A stretch of 64,000 nt of DNA from Actinospineispora eucalypti (GCA_014208095.1 JACHMT010000007.1:62001-126000), one strand, 5' to 3'. Counted from the first letter of the stretch, positions 32,060-41,369 are shown. Notes: a model not told the origin generated them from the sequence alone. Program-made: numbers and translations.

Positions 32060-33103
32060 ATGTCGCGCGCACTGGCCGCACTGGGCCTCGCATTGGCCGG
32101 GTCGGTGGCGGGCTGCGGGTCCGCCGCCGAGTTCCCGGCCACCCCAACCCCACCCGGGCCAACGGTCACGGTCACCAATTGCGGCCAGCCGGCGGAGTTC
32201 CCCTCGCCGGCGAAAAGGATGTTCGTCAACGACGGCAACATGATCTCCAGCGTGCTCGCGCTGGGCGCCGCCGACCAGGTGGCGGCGATCTCCAGCCTGG
32301 AGGCGGACGGGCCGATGCTGCGCCGCCACTACGGCGACGTGGTGGACCGCATCCCGGTCGCCGCGCAGCGCCAGCCGGCCATGGAGATCGTGCTGGCCCG
32401 CCGCCCGGACGTCATGGTGGCCGGGTGGAACTACGGCTACCGGATGGGCACCGGCCTCACCCCGGACACGCTGCGCGCGGCCGGCATCGCGCCGTACATC
32501 CTCAGCGAGAGCTGCCTGCAGCGGGCCGGGGAGAGCGCGCGGGGCACCATGGACCCGTGGATGGCGGTCCGCGAGGACCTGACCAACCTGGGCGCGATCA
32601 CCGGCCGGCAACAGCGGGCCGCCGAGCTGGTCGCCGACATCGACCGCCGCCGGGAGGCGCTGCGCCGCGCACCGGCTCCGCCGAAGCCGATCACCGTGTT
32701 CGTCTTCGACAGCGCCACCGACACGGTGTTCACCAGCGGCCGGTTCGGCGGCCCGGAGGCGATCATCACCGCTGCCGGCGCCCGCGGCGCGACCAGCGAC
32801 GTGGCCGACACCTGGACCCGGGTCTCCTGGGAACGGGTGGCGGCCAGCCAGCCGGACGTGCTGGTCTTCGTGGACTACCCGTCGCAGAGCTTCGCGGAGA
32901 AGGTGGCCCTGCTGCGCGGCCGCCCCGGGGTCGCGCAGCTGCCCGCGATGGCGCACAACCGGCTGCTGAACCTGCCCTACTCGATGTGGACCTCCGGCCC
33001 GCTGAACATCGACGCCGCCGAACACCTGCGCCTGGCCTTCGAGGAGTGGGGCCTGGCCCCGCCGTCCGGCATCCGGCCGCCGTTCAACGACCGGCTGAAC
33101 TGA
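32060..33103 (+). CDS. btuF: Cobalamin-binding lipoprotein (BtuF-like)
   Basis: 347 residues from ATG 32060; a TTG at 32027 overlapping the btuD stop is an alternative start. Lipoprotein signal MSRALAALGLALAGSVAGC (Cys 19). The body is a helical-backbone (type III) binding protein: VLALGAADQVAAISSLEADG, LARRPDVMVAGWNYGYRMGTGLTPDTLRAAGIAPYILSESC, and a C-terminal DVLVFVDYPSQSF region. Third gene of the B12 uptake operon. The 3' end overlaps the convergent esterase by 20 bp. Confidence 0.88.
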   Translation: MSRALAALGLALAGSVAGCGSAAEFPATPTPPGPTVTVTNCGQPAEFPSPAKRMFVNDGNMISSVLALGAADQVAAISSLEADGPMLRRHYGDVVDRIPVAAQRQPAMEIVLARRPDVMVAGWNYGYRMGTGLTPDTLRAAGIAPYILSESCLQRAGESARGTMDPWMAVREDLTNLGAITGRQQRAAELVADIDRRREALRRAPAPPKPITVFVFDSATDTVFTSGRFGGPEAIITAAGARGATSDVADTWTRVSWERVAASQPDVLVFVDYPSQSFAEKVALLRGRPGVAQLPAMAHNRLLNLPYSMWTSGPLNIDAAEHLRLAFEEWGLAPPSGIRPPFNDRLN

Positions 33104-34655
33104 GCTCCAGCGCGTCCGGCAGCGCCGGCCAGGCCTCGCGTTCGGCCCGCCGCGGATCGTCCAGCACGTCCGGGCCCCGGACGTCCCAGATCCGGGTGGT
33201 CCGGGTCGGCGGCCGGTAGGAGGGCCAATCGGGGTTGCCGGTGCGGGCGAACGCCGTCCAGGCGCGCACCATCTGGCCGGACAGCGCTTCCAGCGCCGCG
33301 CGGTCACCGCTCAGCGCCTCCGCGCCGCCGGGAACCCCGACGAAGCGCAGCGTGCCGAACACGAACGGCAGCTCCGCCGTGTGCACCGCGCCCAGCCCGC
33401 CCGGCGGCGACCAGGCGAACTCGTACAGGTAGGTGGGCCGCCAGCGGGCCTGGGCCTCGGCCATCCGGATCGCCGGCAGCCGCATCACCTGGTCGGAGAA
33501 CATGGCCAGGGTGGCGTCCGTGGGCGAGCGATCGCGGCGGTACACGGCGGCGATCTCCGCGCGCCGGTCCCGGAGCGCGGCGGGGAAGAAACGGGGCTGG
33601 TCCTCGGCCACGGCGGCCAGGCCGGCGGCCGGGTCTGGGCCGAACTGGCCGAAGAAGTTGACCTCGTCCCGGGTGGTGCCGAGCAGCAGGTCCACCCCGC
33701 GCGCGTGCCCTTCGGCGAGCCGGCGCTCGGGCGTGTCCAGCACCAGCGTGCCGTCCACGCTCGGCCCGAAGTAGACCGCGCTGGTGGTGCCCGGCGCGAT
33801 CCGGCCCAGGGTCTTCTCCTGGCGGGTGACCAGGTCGGCGGCCGGCATCGTGGTCAGCGCGGCCAGGTCGCCGATCGGGGGCGGCGGGCCGGGCCGGGGG
33901 TGCACCAGGTAGCCGCTGCCGCTCTGCAGCACCACCCGGCGGAACAGCCGCTCCGGCCGGTCGGTGGCCAGCAGTGCGCTCAGGCTGAACGCGCCGGCCG
34001 ACTCCCCCACGGCGGTCACGTTCGCCGGGTCGCCGCCGAAGGCGGCGATGTTCGTGCGCACCCAGTCCAGCGCGGCAATCTGGTCACGCAGCCCGTTGTT
34101 GCCCGAGCCGCGCAGCGCCGGGTCCAACCCGCCCAGCTCCGACCAGCCCAGTACGCCCAGCCGATAATTGATCGTGACGACCACCGCGTCCCCGACCCTG
34201 GCCAGCGTGTCTCCCGCGTACCGCGCTTCGTTGGCCGTGCCGATCCGGGCCGCTCCGCCGTGCACGAACACGATCACCGGCCGGTCGCCCTTACCCGAGA
34301 CCGGCGTCCAGACGTTCAGCCGCAGGCAGTCCTCGTCGCCGAACACCTCGCGGTCGTCCGGGTACTCCTCCGAGCTGGATCGCACCTGCGGGCACACCCT
34401 TGAGCCGTCGTCCGCGCGCAGCGTTCCGGTCCACGCCGGCGGCGGTTGTGGCGGGTGGAACCGCAGCTCGCCGGTGGGTGGCGCCGCGTACCGAATCCCC
34501 CGGAACACGCACAGCCCGTCTTTCCCGGTGCCGGCGATGTCCCCGGCCGGGGTGTGCGCGAGGCAACGCCGGTTGTCGGGTTCCGGTGAGGCGGAGCAGC
34601 CGGCCAGCGCTAGGGCGAGGGCGATCAGTGCTGGGATCGTTCGCGGCGGCGACAT
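33084..34655 (-). CDS. Type B carboxylesterase, lipoprotein
   Basis: 523 residues. Lipoprotein signal IPALIALALALAGC, then the type B carboxylesterase fold: FRGIRYAAPPTGELRFHPPQPPPAW, EDCLRLNVWTP, oxyanion HGG (VFVHGGAARIGTA), nucleophile GESAGAFS, and the histidine segment LGAVHTAELPFVFG. Predicted to be surface-attached and to hydrolyse carboxylic esters of unknown identity. It follows the B12 uptake operon on the opposite strand and is separated from the next gene by a long inverted-repeat element. Confidence 0.93.
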   Translation of the reverse strand: MSPPRTIPALIALALALAGCSASPEPDNRRCLAHTPAGDIAGTGKDGLCVFRGIRYAAPPTGELRFHPPQPPPAWTGTLRADDGSRVCPQVRSSSEEYPDDREVFGDEDCLRLNVWTPVSGKGDRPVIVFVHGGAARIGTANEARYAGDTLARVGDAVVVTINYRLGVLGWSELGGLDPALRGSGNNGLRDQIAALDWVRTNIAAFGGDPANVTAVGESAGAFSLSALLATDRPERLFRRVVLQSGSGYLVHPRPGPPPPIGDLAALTTMPAADLVTRQEKTLGRIAPGTTSAVYFGPSVDGTLVLDTPERRLAEGHARGVDLLLGTTRDEVNFFGQFGPDPAAGLAAVAEDQPRFFPAALRDRRAEIAAVYRRDRSPTDATLAMFSDQVMRLPAIRMAEAQARWRPTYLYEFAWSPPGGLGAVHTAELPFVFGTLRFVGVPGGAEALSGDRAALEALSGQMVRAWTAFARTGNPDWPSYRPPTRTTRIWDVRGPDVLDDPRRAEREAWPALPDALELSSAGR

Positions 34656-34723
34656 GGGGGAATTGTCCGTGTGGAGGGCCGGGCGCGGATCGCCGTACGG
34701 AGTGATCCTGTGCTTTCCCGTGC

Positions 34724-35165
34724 CGGGGGAGGGCTGAGGCGGTCGGGTGGGGGTTTAAAGATCGGCTTGGACGGTGGGGGTGGGTGGTCGGGTTGGGTGC
34801 CGCCGGTTGCGTTGTCGTTCGGTGCCGGGTCGGCCCCGGTTGGTGCGGTACTCGGGTTGGGTGCGGCCGGTCGCGTTTGGCTTGCGGAGCGTAGCCGGGT
34901 GTGGCGGCTTCCCGGGTTCGGTTTTCGCCGAGTGGCAGCTCAGTCGCCCGAGTACATGATCGAAAGGCCACTGAGCTACCCCTCGGCGAAGAACGACCGG
35001 AACGCTCAGTGACCGGCCCTCGAACCCGAGCGCCGCACCAAACCGGGCCGACCCCAGCACCGAACGACAACGCAACCGGCCGCACCCAACCCGACCACCC
35101 ACCCAGCCCCGCCGTCCAAGCCGATCTCTAAACCCCCACCCGACCGCCTCAGCTGCCCTCCCCCG
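34724..35165. repeat. Long inverted-repeat element (copy 2, about 440 bp)
   Basis: Arms of about 130 bp (34724-34853 and 35033-35165) are near-perfect reverse complements, both containing AAGATCGGCTTGGACGG or its near-variant (AGAGATCGGCTTGGACGG) and TTGCGTTGTCGTTCGGTGC. The interior is also palindromic: CGCCGAGTGGCAGCTCAGT (34926-34944) opposite ACTGAGCTACCCCTCGGCG (34970-34988). No ORF inside looks real. Such a structure resembles a MITE or a palindromic unit; no target-site duplication was identified. It abuts the truncated end of the two-component pseudogene. Confidence 0.85.
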
Positions 35166-35940
35166 AAGCAACCAACCCGAACTCGGTCCCGCAGCCCCAG
35201 TTTGCTCAGCATGTTGCTCACATGCGTCTTCACCGTGTGCTCGCTGACCACCAACTCGGCGGCGATCTCCGCGTGGAGCGCCTGCGGGCGACCTGGCGGA
35301 GCGCGTCCACTTCGCGCTCGGTCAGCTCGGACAGCCGGCGGCGCAGCTCCGAGCGGGCGGCTCCGCCCCCCAACCATGTCGTCCACCAGCCGACGGGTGA
35401 CCGAGGGCGCGAGCAGGCTCCCCCGCCGCGACCAGCCGCACAGCGCGGACCAGCTCGTCGCGCGAGGCGTCCTTCAGCAGGAAACCGCTGGCCCCGCGCG
35501 CGGAGCGCGGTACACGTGGTCGTCCAGGTCGTACGTGGTCAGCACCAGCACCTTCGCCCTGGTGCGGCGGCAGATCTCGGCGGTGGCGGCCACCCCGTCC
35601 AGCATCGGCATGCGGATGTCCATCCACGTCGGGGTCCAGCTCGACCGCCCGGCGCACCCGCTCCGCCTCCACCGCCCGCCGGGCCGCGTTGGCCCTGGTG
35701 CTCACCCCCAGCGCGAACGCGGCGACGAACCCGGTGATCACGAACTGGTAGGTCTCGAAGTTCTCCCCCGGGACGATCAGGGACACCAGCACCGCCGCGA
35801 CCAGCGGCCGGGGACGGCTCATCTCGGCCGCGCCGATGGTGTACGCGCAGATCAGCGCGCCGTACGGCACGGCGGGCAGGGGCGAGTGCGGCAGCTCGCG
35901 GTAGGTCAGCCCCGGCCGGCGCTACGTCCCACCGGGTCAC
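35166..35940 (-). pseudogene. Decayed two-component system (histidine kinase fragment joined to response regulator)
   Basis: Fragments in shifting frames: a membrane segment of a sensor kinase (PYGALICAYTIGAAEM ... TYQFVITGFVAAFALGVSTRANAARRAVEAERVRR), then response-regulator pieces MDIRMPMLDGVAATAEICRRT, ASGFLLKDASRDELVRAVRLVAAGEPA, LSELTEREVDALRQVA, and AAELVVSEHTVKTHVSNMLSKLGLRDRV (NarL/LuxR HTH). At least three frame changes, a stop before the kinase fragment and a deleted kinase core and receiver N-terminus show loss of function. The regulator's C-terminus is cut off where the inverted-repeat element begins. Confidence 0.85.
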
Positions 35941-36023
35941 CCACACGCCCGTGACGGTATCCCCCCGCACCTCCCTGGCGAGCGAACCGTCACTCGCCGG
36001 GACGGGCCAGGCAGACTGTCGCG

Positions 36024-36767
36024 GTGACCGTCTACTTCATCGGGGCCGGGCCGGGCGCGGCCGACCTGATCACCGTGCGCGGCCGGGACCTGCTGGCCAG
36101 GGCTACGGTGTGCCTCTACGCGGGCAGCCTGGTGCCGGCGGAGCTGCTGGCCCACTGCCCGCCCGGGGCGCGGCTGGTGGACACCCAGCACCTCGACCTG
36201 GACCAGATCGTGGCCGAGCTGGTCGCCCGGCACGGCGAGGGGCACGACATCGCCCGGCTGTGCTCCGGCGACCCCTCGGTGTTCTCCGCCGTCGCCGAGC
36301 AGACCCGGCGACTGGAAGTAGCCGGGGTGCCGTACCAGATCGTGCCCGGGGTGCCGGCGTTCGCCGCCGCCGCCGCGACGCTGCGCCAGGAGCTGACCGT
36401 GCCCGGGGTCGGCCAGACCGTGCTGCTCACCCGCACCGCCGCGCGGGCCACCCCGATGCCGCCGGGCGAGGACCTGACCAGCCTGGGCGCCCTGGGCGCC
36501 ACGATGGTGCTGCACCTGGCCGTGCAGCGGATCGACGAGGTGGTGGCCGAGCTGCTGCCCGGCTACGGTCCGGACTGCCCGGTCGCGGTGGTCGCCTACG
36601 CCAGCCGGGAGGACGAGCTGATCCTGCGCGGCACCCTGGCCGACATCGCCGAACAGGTACACACCGCCGGCATCCGGCGAACCGCGGTGATCATTGTCGG
36701 ACAGGTGCTCGCGTTGCCCGGCTGCGACAGCCACCTCTACTCGGCCGCCCGGGAGCGGCAAGTCTAA
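36024..36767 (+). CDS. cobM: Precorrin-4 C11-methyltransferase CobM
   Basis: 247 residues. Opening TVYFIGAGPGAADLITVRGRDLLARATVCLYAGSLVP is diagnostic for CobM/CbiF, as is ARLCSGDPSVFSAVAEQ and the VPGVPAFAAAAATL region. It transfers a methyl group from SAM to C11 of precorrin-4 in the oxygen-dependent cobalamin pathway. It stands alone here: cobIJ, cobG and cobN lie more than 11 kb away beyond a sugar-type operon, and cobH/K/L are not in the window. Confidence 0.95.
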   Translation: MTVYFIGAGPGAADLITVRGRDLLARATVCLYAGSLVPAELLAHCPPGARLVDTQHLDLDQIVAELVARHGEGHDIARLCSGDPSVFSAVAEQTRRLEVAGVPYQIVPGVPAFAAAAATLRQELTVPGVGQTVLLTRTAARATPMPPGEDLTSLGALGATMVLHLAVQRIDEVVAELLPGYGPDCPVAVVAYASREDELILRGTLADIAEQVHTAGIRRTAVIIVGQVLALPGCDSHLYSAARERQV

Positions 36768-36780
36768 ACCTTGCACTCTT

Positions 36781-36790
36781 TAGTCGACTA
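36781..36790. promoter_or_regulatory. Possible IclR operator
   Basis: TAGTCGACTA, a perfect 10-bp palindrome just upstream of the iclR start in the 40-bp gap after cobM. IclR proteins often bind such short palindromes at their own promoters. Confidence 0.4.
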
Positions 36791-36807
36791 TGCCGAGAAT
36801 GGACGGC

Positions 36808-37599
36808 ATGTCCAAAGTCGGCGTGGTCGCCAGCCCCGCGCCGTCGGCGAAGGCCTTGGTGAAGGGCCTGGCCCTGGTCGACCTGGTCGCCGACCACAGC
36901 GGTCCCGCCCGCCTGGCCGACCTGGTCGCGGCCAGCGGGCTGACCCGGCCGACCGCCGTCCGCCTGCTGGACGTGTTGTGCCGGGCCGGGGTGCTGCGGG
37001 TGGATGGGGAGGGCCGGTACGGGCTCGGCCCGAGGGTGGCCGGCTGGGGCCACTCCTTCCTGCGTGACCTGGACCTGCCGGCCGCCGCCGAGGACCTGAT
37101 GGCCGAGCTGGTGGAGATCAGCGGGGAGACCTGCTACCTCGGCGTACTGGACCAGAACACCGTTCTCTACGTGCACGCCGCGCACAGCCCGCACGCGGTC
37201 CGCCCGGCCGCGACCACCGGTTCGCGCAACCCGCCGCACTGCACCGCCATCGGCAAGGTGCTGCTGTCCTGGCTGCCCGAGCACCGGGTGGACGCGGCGC
37301 TGACCCCGCCGCTGGCCCGGCGCACCGCGAACACGCTGGTGGAGCCGGACGCGGTGCGCGCCGAGCTGCGCGCGGTGCGCAAGCGCGGCTACGCGTTGGA
37401 CGACGTGGAGAACGAGGAGGGCGTGCGCTGCGCGGCGGCGCCGGTGCGCGACCACACCGGTGCGGTGGTCGCCGGCATGTCGGTGTCCGCGCCGACCTAT
37501 CGGTTCTCGCCGGACGACCTGCGCCGGCTGGCCCCCGACCTGCGGCGGGTCGCCGGCGCACTGTCCGCCCGGCTCGGCTACCAGGGAGAGATGTCATGA
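36808..37599 (+). CDS. IclR-family regulator heading the catabolic operon
   Basis: 263 residues from ATG 36808 (ATG 36790 is in frame but touches the palindrome). N-terminal wHTH (about 12-75: KALVKGLALVDLVADHSGPARLADLVAASGLTRPTAVRLLDVLCRAGVLRV), then the IclR ligand domain with GETCYLGVLDQNTVLYVHAAHSPHAVRP and NPPHCTAIGKVLLSWLP. Its stop overlaps the next start (ATGA), and it is the first of eleven tightly packed genes, so it is the likely pathway-specific regulator. Confidence 0.93.
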   Translation: MSKVGVVASPAPSAKALVKGLALVDLVADHSGPARLADLVAASGLTRPTAVRLLDVLCRAGVLRVDGEGRYGLGPRVAGWGHSFLRDLDLPAAAEDLMAELVEISGETCYLGVLDQNTVLYVHAAHSPHAVRPAATTGSRNPPHCTAIGKVLLSWLPEHRVDAALTPPLARRTANTLVEPDAVRAELRAVRKRGYALDDVENEEGVRCAAAPVRDHTGAVVAGMSVSAPTYRFSPDDLRRLAPDLRRVAGALSARLGYQGEMS

Positions 37600-38063
37600 C
37601 GGAGAGCTGGCGGGGCAAGGTCGGGCGGCTGAGCGACGAGGAGCTGGCCGCGTTCATGGCCGAACCGGTGATAGCCCGGCTGGCCTGCCTGGACGGCGAG
37701 GGCTGGCCGTACGTGGTGCCCTGCTGGCAGGAGTGGGACGGCGAGGCGTTCTGGGTGATTCCCCGGCAGCGCTCGGCCTGGGCGCGCTACCTGGCCACCG
37801 AGCCGCGCTGCGCGATCACCGTGGACGAGGAGGGCGCGCAGCGGAAGGTAGTCGCGCGCTGCCTGGCCCGGCTGGTCGAGCGGCCCAACACCGGCGGCGC
37901 CTGGGTGGCCATCGCGGAACGGATGAGCGTGCGCTACCTGGGCGAGAACGGCCCGAAGTACCTGGAACCCACGCTGGACCAGCCGCGCTGGCTGTTCCGC
38001 CTGGAACCCAAATCCATGCAGACCTGGCAGGGCCAGGACTGGGCTTCCAGGTACAAGTCATGA
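37596..38063 (+). CDS. Pyridoxamine 5'-phosphate oxidase-fold flavoprotein
   Basis: 155 residues, split-barrel fold: MAEPVIARLACLDGEGWPYVVPCWQEWDGEAFWVIPRQRSAWARYLATEPRCAITVDEEG. This is a general FMN-binding family whose substrate is not predictable. It lies between the IclR gene and an M20 amidohydrolase with ATGA overlaps on both sides, so it belongs to the operon, perhaps in a redox step on the imported compound. Confidence 0.85.
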   Translation: MTESWRGKVGRLSDEELAAFMAEPVIARLACLDGEGWPYVVPCWQEWDGEAFWVIPRQRSAWARYLATEPRCAITVDEEGAQRKVVARCLARLVERPNTGGAWVAIAERMSVRYLGENGPKYLEPTLDQPRWLFRLEPKSMQTWQGQDWASRYKS

Positions 38064-39256
38064 CGGACGTCATCGAGCTGGCCCGGGCACTGGTCAGGGC
38101 GCCGAGCGCCAACCCGCCGGGCGACGAGCGGGCCGTCGCGGACGTGGTCGGGGACGCGCTGAGCGCGCTCGGGCTGCCCGCCGCGACCGTGCTGGCCGCG
38201 CTGGACCACCGGCCGAACCTGCTGGTCAGCCTGGACTTCGGGGCCGGCGGCCGGCACCTGGTGCTTTCCGGGCACCTGGACACCAAGCCGATCGGAGACG
38301 CCACCTGGTCCGCCGACCCGCTGGGCGCCGAGCTGGACGGCGACCGGCTCTACGGGCTCGGTTCGGCCGACATGAAGGGCGCGCTGGCCGCCATGCTGGT
38401 CGCCGCCGGGCAGTGCGCCGCCGAACCCCCGGCCCGCGGCCGGCTGAGCCTGCTGTTCACCGCCGACGAGGAGAACGGCGGCGCGTACGGCGCCCGGCAC
38501 GTGGCCTACACCAAGCCGCTGCGCGCGGACGGCGTGGTGATCGGCGAGCCGGGCGGCATGGAAACCGACTTCGACCGGCTGCACCTGGTCAGCCGGGGCA
38601 TCGCCCGGTTGCGGCTGACCGCGACCGGGCGCCAGGGGCACTCCAGCCTTTCCGCCGAACCGGGCACCCGCAACGCCGGCGTGGACCTGGCCCGGCTGGT
38701 CACCGAGGTCGCCGACCGGCTGCGCCTGCCGGTGCCGCCCAACCCGGACGGGCTGACCGGCTGGACCCCCACGGTGAACACCGCGCTGGCCTTCCACGGC
38801 GGCGTCGGCTACGGGGTGCTGCCCGGGCGGGTCGGCGCGGACACCGAGGTGCGGCTGCTGCCCGGGATGACCCGGCAGCAGGTCGGGGACGCGTTCGGCG
38901 CGCTGGTCCGGGCGCACGCGCGGCGCACCGGCGCCGCGCTCGCCCACGAGTTCGACGAACCGCCCAACGACTGGCTGCCCCCGGCCCGCGTGCCGGCCGC
39001 CGACCCGCTCGCCCTGGCCGCCGCGCACGCCTGCCACAAGGTGCTCGGCACCGCCCCGCCGGCCTCGGTGTTCCCCGGCACCACCGACGCCACGTTCTTC
39101 CAGGCCGCGCAGGGCCTGCCCACGCTGCCCGCGCTCGGACCCGGCCTGCTGCGCCGGGCGCACGCCGCCGACGAGTGGGTGTCCGTGGAGGCGGTCCGCC
39201 GGTCGGTGGCCCTGTACACGGAGCTGGTGCGCGAGTTCTGCCCGGGGCCGGCATGA
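38060..39256 (+). CDS. M20-family metallopeptidase/deacylase (ArgE/DapE-like)
   Basis: 398 residues from ATG 38060 (overlapping the previous TGA). Metal-binding motifs are intact: LSGHLDTKP, GSADMKGALAAML, TADEENGG and a C-terminal FPGTTDATFF. M20 enzymes remove an acyl group from an amino nitrogen (N-acetylornithine, N-succinyl-diaminopimelate, N-acyl amino acids). In an operon with a sugar-type importer and 2-keto-3-deoxy-sugar-acid enzymes, the likely substrate is an N-acylated amino acid sugar derivative; this is inference. Confidence 0.92.
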   Translation: MTDVIELARALVRAPSANPPGDERAVADVVGDALSALGLPAATVLAALDHRPNLLVSLDFGAGGRHLVLSGHLDTKPIGDATWSADPLGAELDGDRLYGLGSADMKGALAAMLVAAGQCAAEPPARGRLSLLFTADEENGGAYGARHVAYTKPLRADGVVIGEPGGMETDFDRLHLVSRGIARLRLTATGRQGHSSLSAEPGTRNAGVDLARLVTEVADRLRLPVPPNPDGLTGWTPTVNTALAFHGGVGYGVLPGRVGADTEVRLLPGMTRQQVGDAFGALVRAHARRTGAALAHEFDEPPNDWLPPARVPAADPLALAAAHACHKVLGTAPPASVFPGTTDATFFQAAQGLPTLPALGPGLLRRAHAADEWVSVEAVRRSVALYTELVREFCPGPA

Positions 39257-40212
39257 CCACGGCTCTCCGGAAATCCGGGACCCGCGTGGCGCTCGCCCCG
39301 GCGGCCGGGCTGGCGCTGGTGCTGGTGCTCGCCCTGGTCACCACGCCCGGGTTCTACTCGGCCGAGGTGTTGGCCCTGGTGCTGTTCCAGGTCGGGCTGA
39401 TCGGCATCACCGCGCTGGGCCAGACCGGGGTGCTGCTGGTCGGCGGGATCGACCTGTCGGTGGGCGCGGTGGTCGGGCTGACCACGGTGATCGTGGCCGC
39501 CTACTCGGGCGGCTCGCCGGACCGGCTGGCGACCGGGGTGGGCCTCGCGGCGGGAGCCGGGCTGTTGGTGGGCGCGGTGAACGCCGGGCTGGTGCTGGCC
39601 CGGCGGGTGCCGCCCTTCGTGGCCACCTTCGCCACGTTCGTGCTGGTGCAGGGCGCGATCACGGCGTGGACCCGGGGCGCGCCGGCGGGCGCCATCCCGC
39701 CGGCGTTGGCCCCGCTGGGCACCGGCCGGGTGCTCGGGGTGCCGGTGCCGGCGTGGGTGTTCCTCGGTCTGGCCCTGGTCGCCGGCCTCCTGCTGGCCCG
39801 CACCGGTTTCGGCCGCCGGGTGTACGCCACCGGGGCGAACCGGGCGGCCACCGCGCTGTCCGGGGTGCGCACCGGCTGGGTCATCGCGGCCTGCTACCTG
39901 GGTTGCGCCGGGCTGGCAGTGCTGGCCGGGCTGGTCAACGCCGGCTACCTCGGGTACGTGGACGCCCGGCTGTCCCGCAACCTGGACCTGAACTCGATCG
40001 CCGCCGCGGTGATCGGCGGCGTGGCCCTCACCGGTGGACGCGGCCGGGTGACGCAGACGGTCACCGGGGTGGTTCTGCTGGCCACGCTGCTCACCTGGCT
40101 GGTACAGCTCGGCGCGGGTCCGGGCGCGCAGCTGGTGGTGGCCGGTTCGGTGATCCTGGCGGCGGTGTGGCTGCGCACCGCCGAGGAAGACACTGAAAGG
40201 CGGTCCTGGTGA
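39253..40212 (+). CDS. Sugar-type ABC importer permease 1 (RbsC-like)
   Basis: 319 residues from ATG 39253. BPD_transp_2 family: GLIGITALGQTGVLLVGGIDLSVGAVVGLTTVIVAAY, RTGFGRRVYATGANRAATALSGV and NLDLNSIAAAVIGGVALTGGRG are its signatures; eight to ten membrane helices. With the different permease at 42859 it would form a heteromeric channel, unusual for ribose-type importers, which normally use one RbsC. Confidence 0.92.
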   Translation: MTTALRKSGTRVALAPAAGLALVLVLALVTTPGFYSAEVLALVLFQVGLIGITALGQTGVLLVGGIDLSVGAVVGLTTVIVAAYSGGSPDRLATGVGLAAGAGLLVGAVNAGLVLARRVPPFVATFATFVLVQGAITAWTRGAPAGAIPPALAPLGTGRVLGVPVPAWVFLGLALVAGLLLARTGFGRRVYATGANRAATALSGVRTGWVIAACYLGCAGLAVLAGLVNAGYLGYVDARLSRNLDLNSIAAAVIGGVALTGGRGRVTQTVTGVVLLATLLTWLVQLGAGPGAQLVVAGSVILAAVWLRTAEEDTERRSW

Positions 40213-41369
40213 AACGTGTAGCTGTCGGCGTGGTCGCGGCACTCACCCTGCTGGCGGCCTGTGGCACCGAGCGGGAGCCCGGCGCCTCGGGCGGTTCCGG
40301 CGGCGAACAGTGCCAGGGCGCCACCGCGGCACAGGACCGCTACCGGCAGGCCTGGCAGACCGCCCGCACCCAGCTGGGCCTGCGGACCCTGGACCCGGTC
40401 CCCGAGCAGGTCTGTGAGGTGGAGACCACGAAGTACGCGAAACCCCCCGGCGTGGACGGCTACAAGATCGCCTTCGCCGCCCAGGGGCCGACCAACTCGT
40501 GGGGCCTGAGCAGCGAGGAGGCGTTCAAGCGACAGGCCGCGGCGCGCAACGTGCAGGTGCTGTACGCCTCGGCCGGCGGGGACGCGGCCACCCAGGTGGA
40601 CAACATCGCCCAGCTGGCCGCCCAGGAACCGGACGCCATGGTGGTGGTCCCCATGGGCGACGCGATCACCGGCCAGGTGCAGGCGGCCGCCCGGCAGGGC
40701 ATCCCGGTGGTGCTGTGCTCCGGGCGTCTCGGCCCGGGCAGCGGCGCGGTGTCCACGGTGACCCGGCAGTACGAGCTGCTCGGCGGCATGTACGCCGAGT
40801 GGCTGGCGCAGAAGCTGGGCGGCCAGGGCAAGGTGGCCATGCTGTCCGGGCTGGCCGGGGTGCCCACCGCCGAGCACCAGCGCAACGCGGCCAAGCGGGT
40901 GTTCGCCAAGTACCCGGGCATCTCCGTCGTCACCGAGCAGTACACCCAGTGGTCACCGACCGTGGCCAAGACGGTGGCGGCGAACCTGGTCACCCAGTTC
41001 CCCGACCTGAACGGCATCTGGTCCGACTCGGGCTACGGCGACATGGGCGTGGTCGCCGCCTACAAGGACGCCGGCAAGCCCGTGCCGCCGCTCACCGGGG
41101 ACGCGGTGAACGGCTTCCTCAAGGCGGCCAAGGGCGACCCCCGGCTGGAGTTCGCGGTCTCCTCGTTCCCGCCGGAACAGAGCACCCAATGCCTGGACAC
41201 CGCGTTGGCCGTGCTGAACGGTCAGCCGGTGCTGGACAAGGTCTACATCGACTCGCCCAGCTTCACCAACGCCGAGCTGGACCGCTACGTCCGGCCGGAG
41301 TGCGGGGACAACCTGCTCATCCCCAGCGGGCTGCCGCCGGACCAGCTGCGCGAGCTGAAGCTGTGCTGA
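40209..41369 (+). CDS. Sugar-type ABC importer substrate-binding lipoprotein
   Basis: 386 residues from GTG 40209 (GTGA overlap). Lipoprotein signal MKRVAVGVVAALTLLAAC (Cys 18). Type I periplasmic-binding-protein fold: YKIAFAAQGPTNSWGLSSEEAFKRQAAARNVQVLY, QLAAQEPDAMVVVPMGDAI, QGIPVVLCSGRLG, GIWSDSGYGDMGVVAAYKDAGK. Ligand unknown; the family binds pentoses, hexoses and their derivatives. Confidence 0.92.
   Translation: MKRVAVGVVAALTLLAACGTEREPGASGGSGGEQCQGATAAQDRYRQAWQTARTQLGLRTLDPVPEQVCEVETTKYAKPPGVDGYKIAFAAQGPTNSWGLSSEEAFKRQAAARNVQVLYASAGGDAATQVDNIAQLAAQEPDAMVVVPMGDAITGQVQAAARQGIPVVLCSGRLGPGSGAVSTVTRQYELLGGMYAEWLAQKLGGQGKVAMLSGLAGVPTAEHQRNAAKRVFAKYPGISVVTEQYTQWSPTVAKTVAANLVTQFPDLNGIWSDSGYGDMGVVAAYKDAGKPVPPLTGDAVNGFLKAAKGDPRLEFAVSSFPPEQSTQCLDTALAVLNGQPVLDKVYIDSPSFTNAELDRYVRPECGDNLLIPSGLPPDQLRELKLC

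Noticed and set aside
29031..32162. 1043-codon open frame antisense to the ABC permease and btuC/btuD
   Set aside because: Compositionally biased His/Gln/Arg translation crossing several real genes and the riboswitch.
34724..35165. Insertion sequence
   Set aside because: Long inverted arms are present but there is no transposase frame and no target-site duplication was seen; reported as a repeat element instead.
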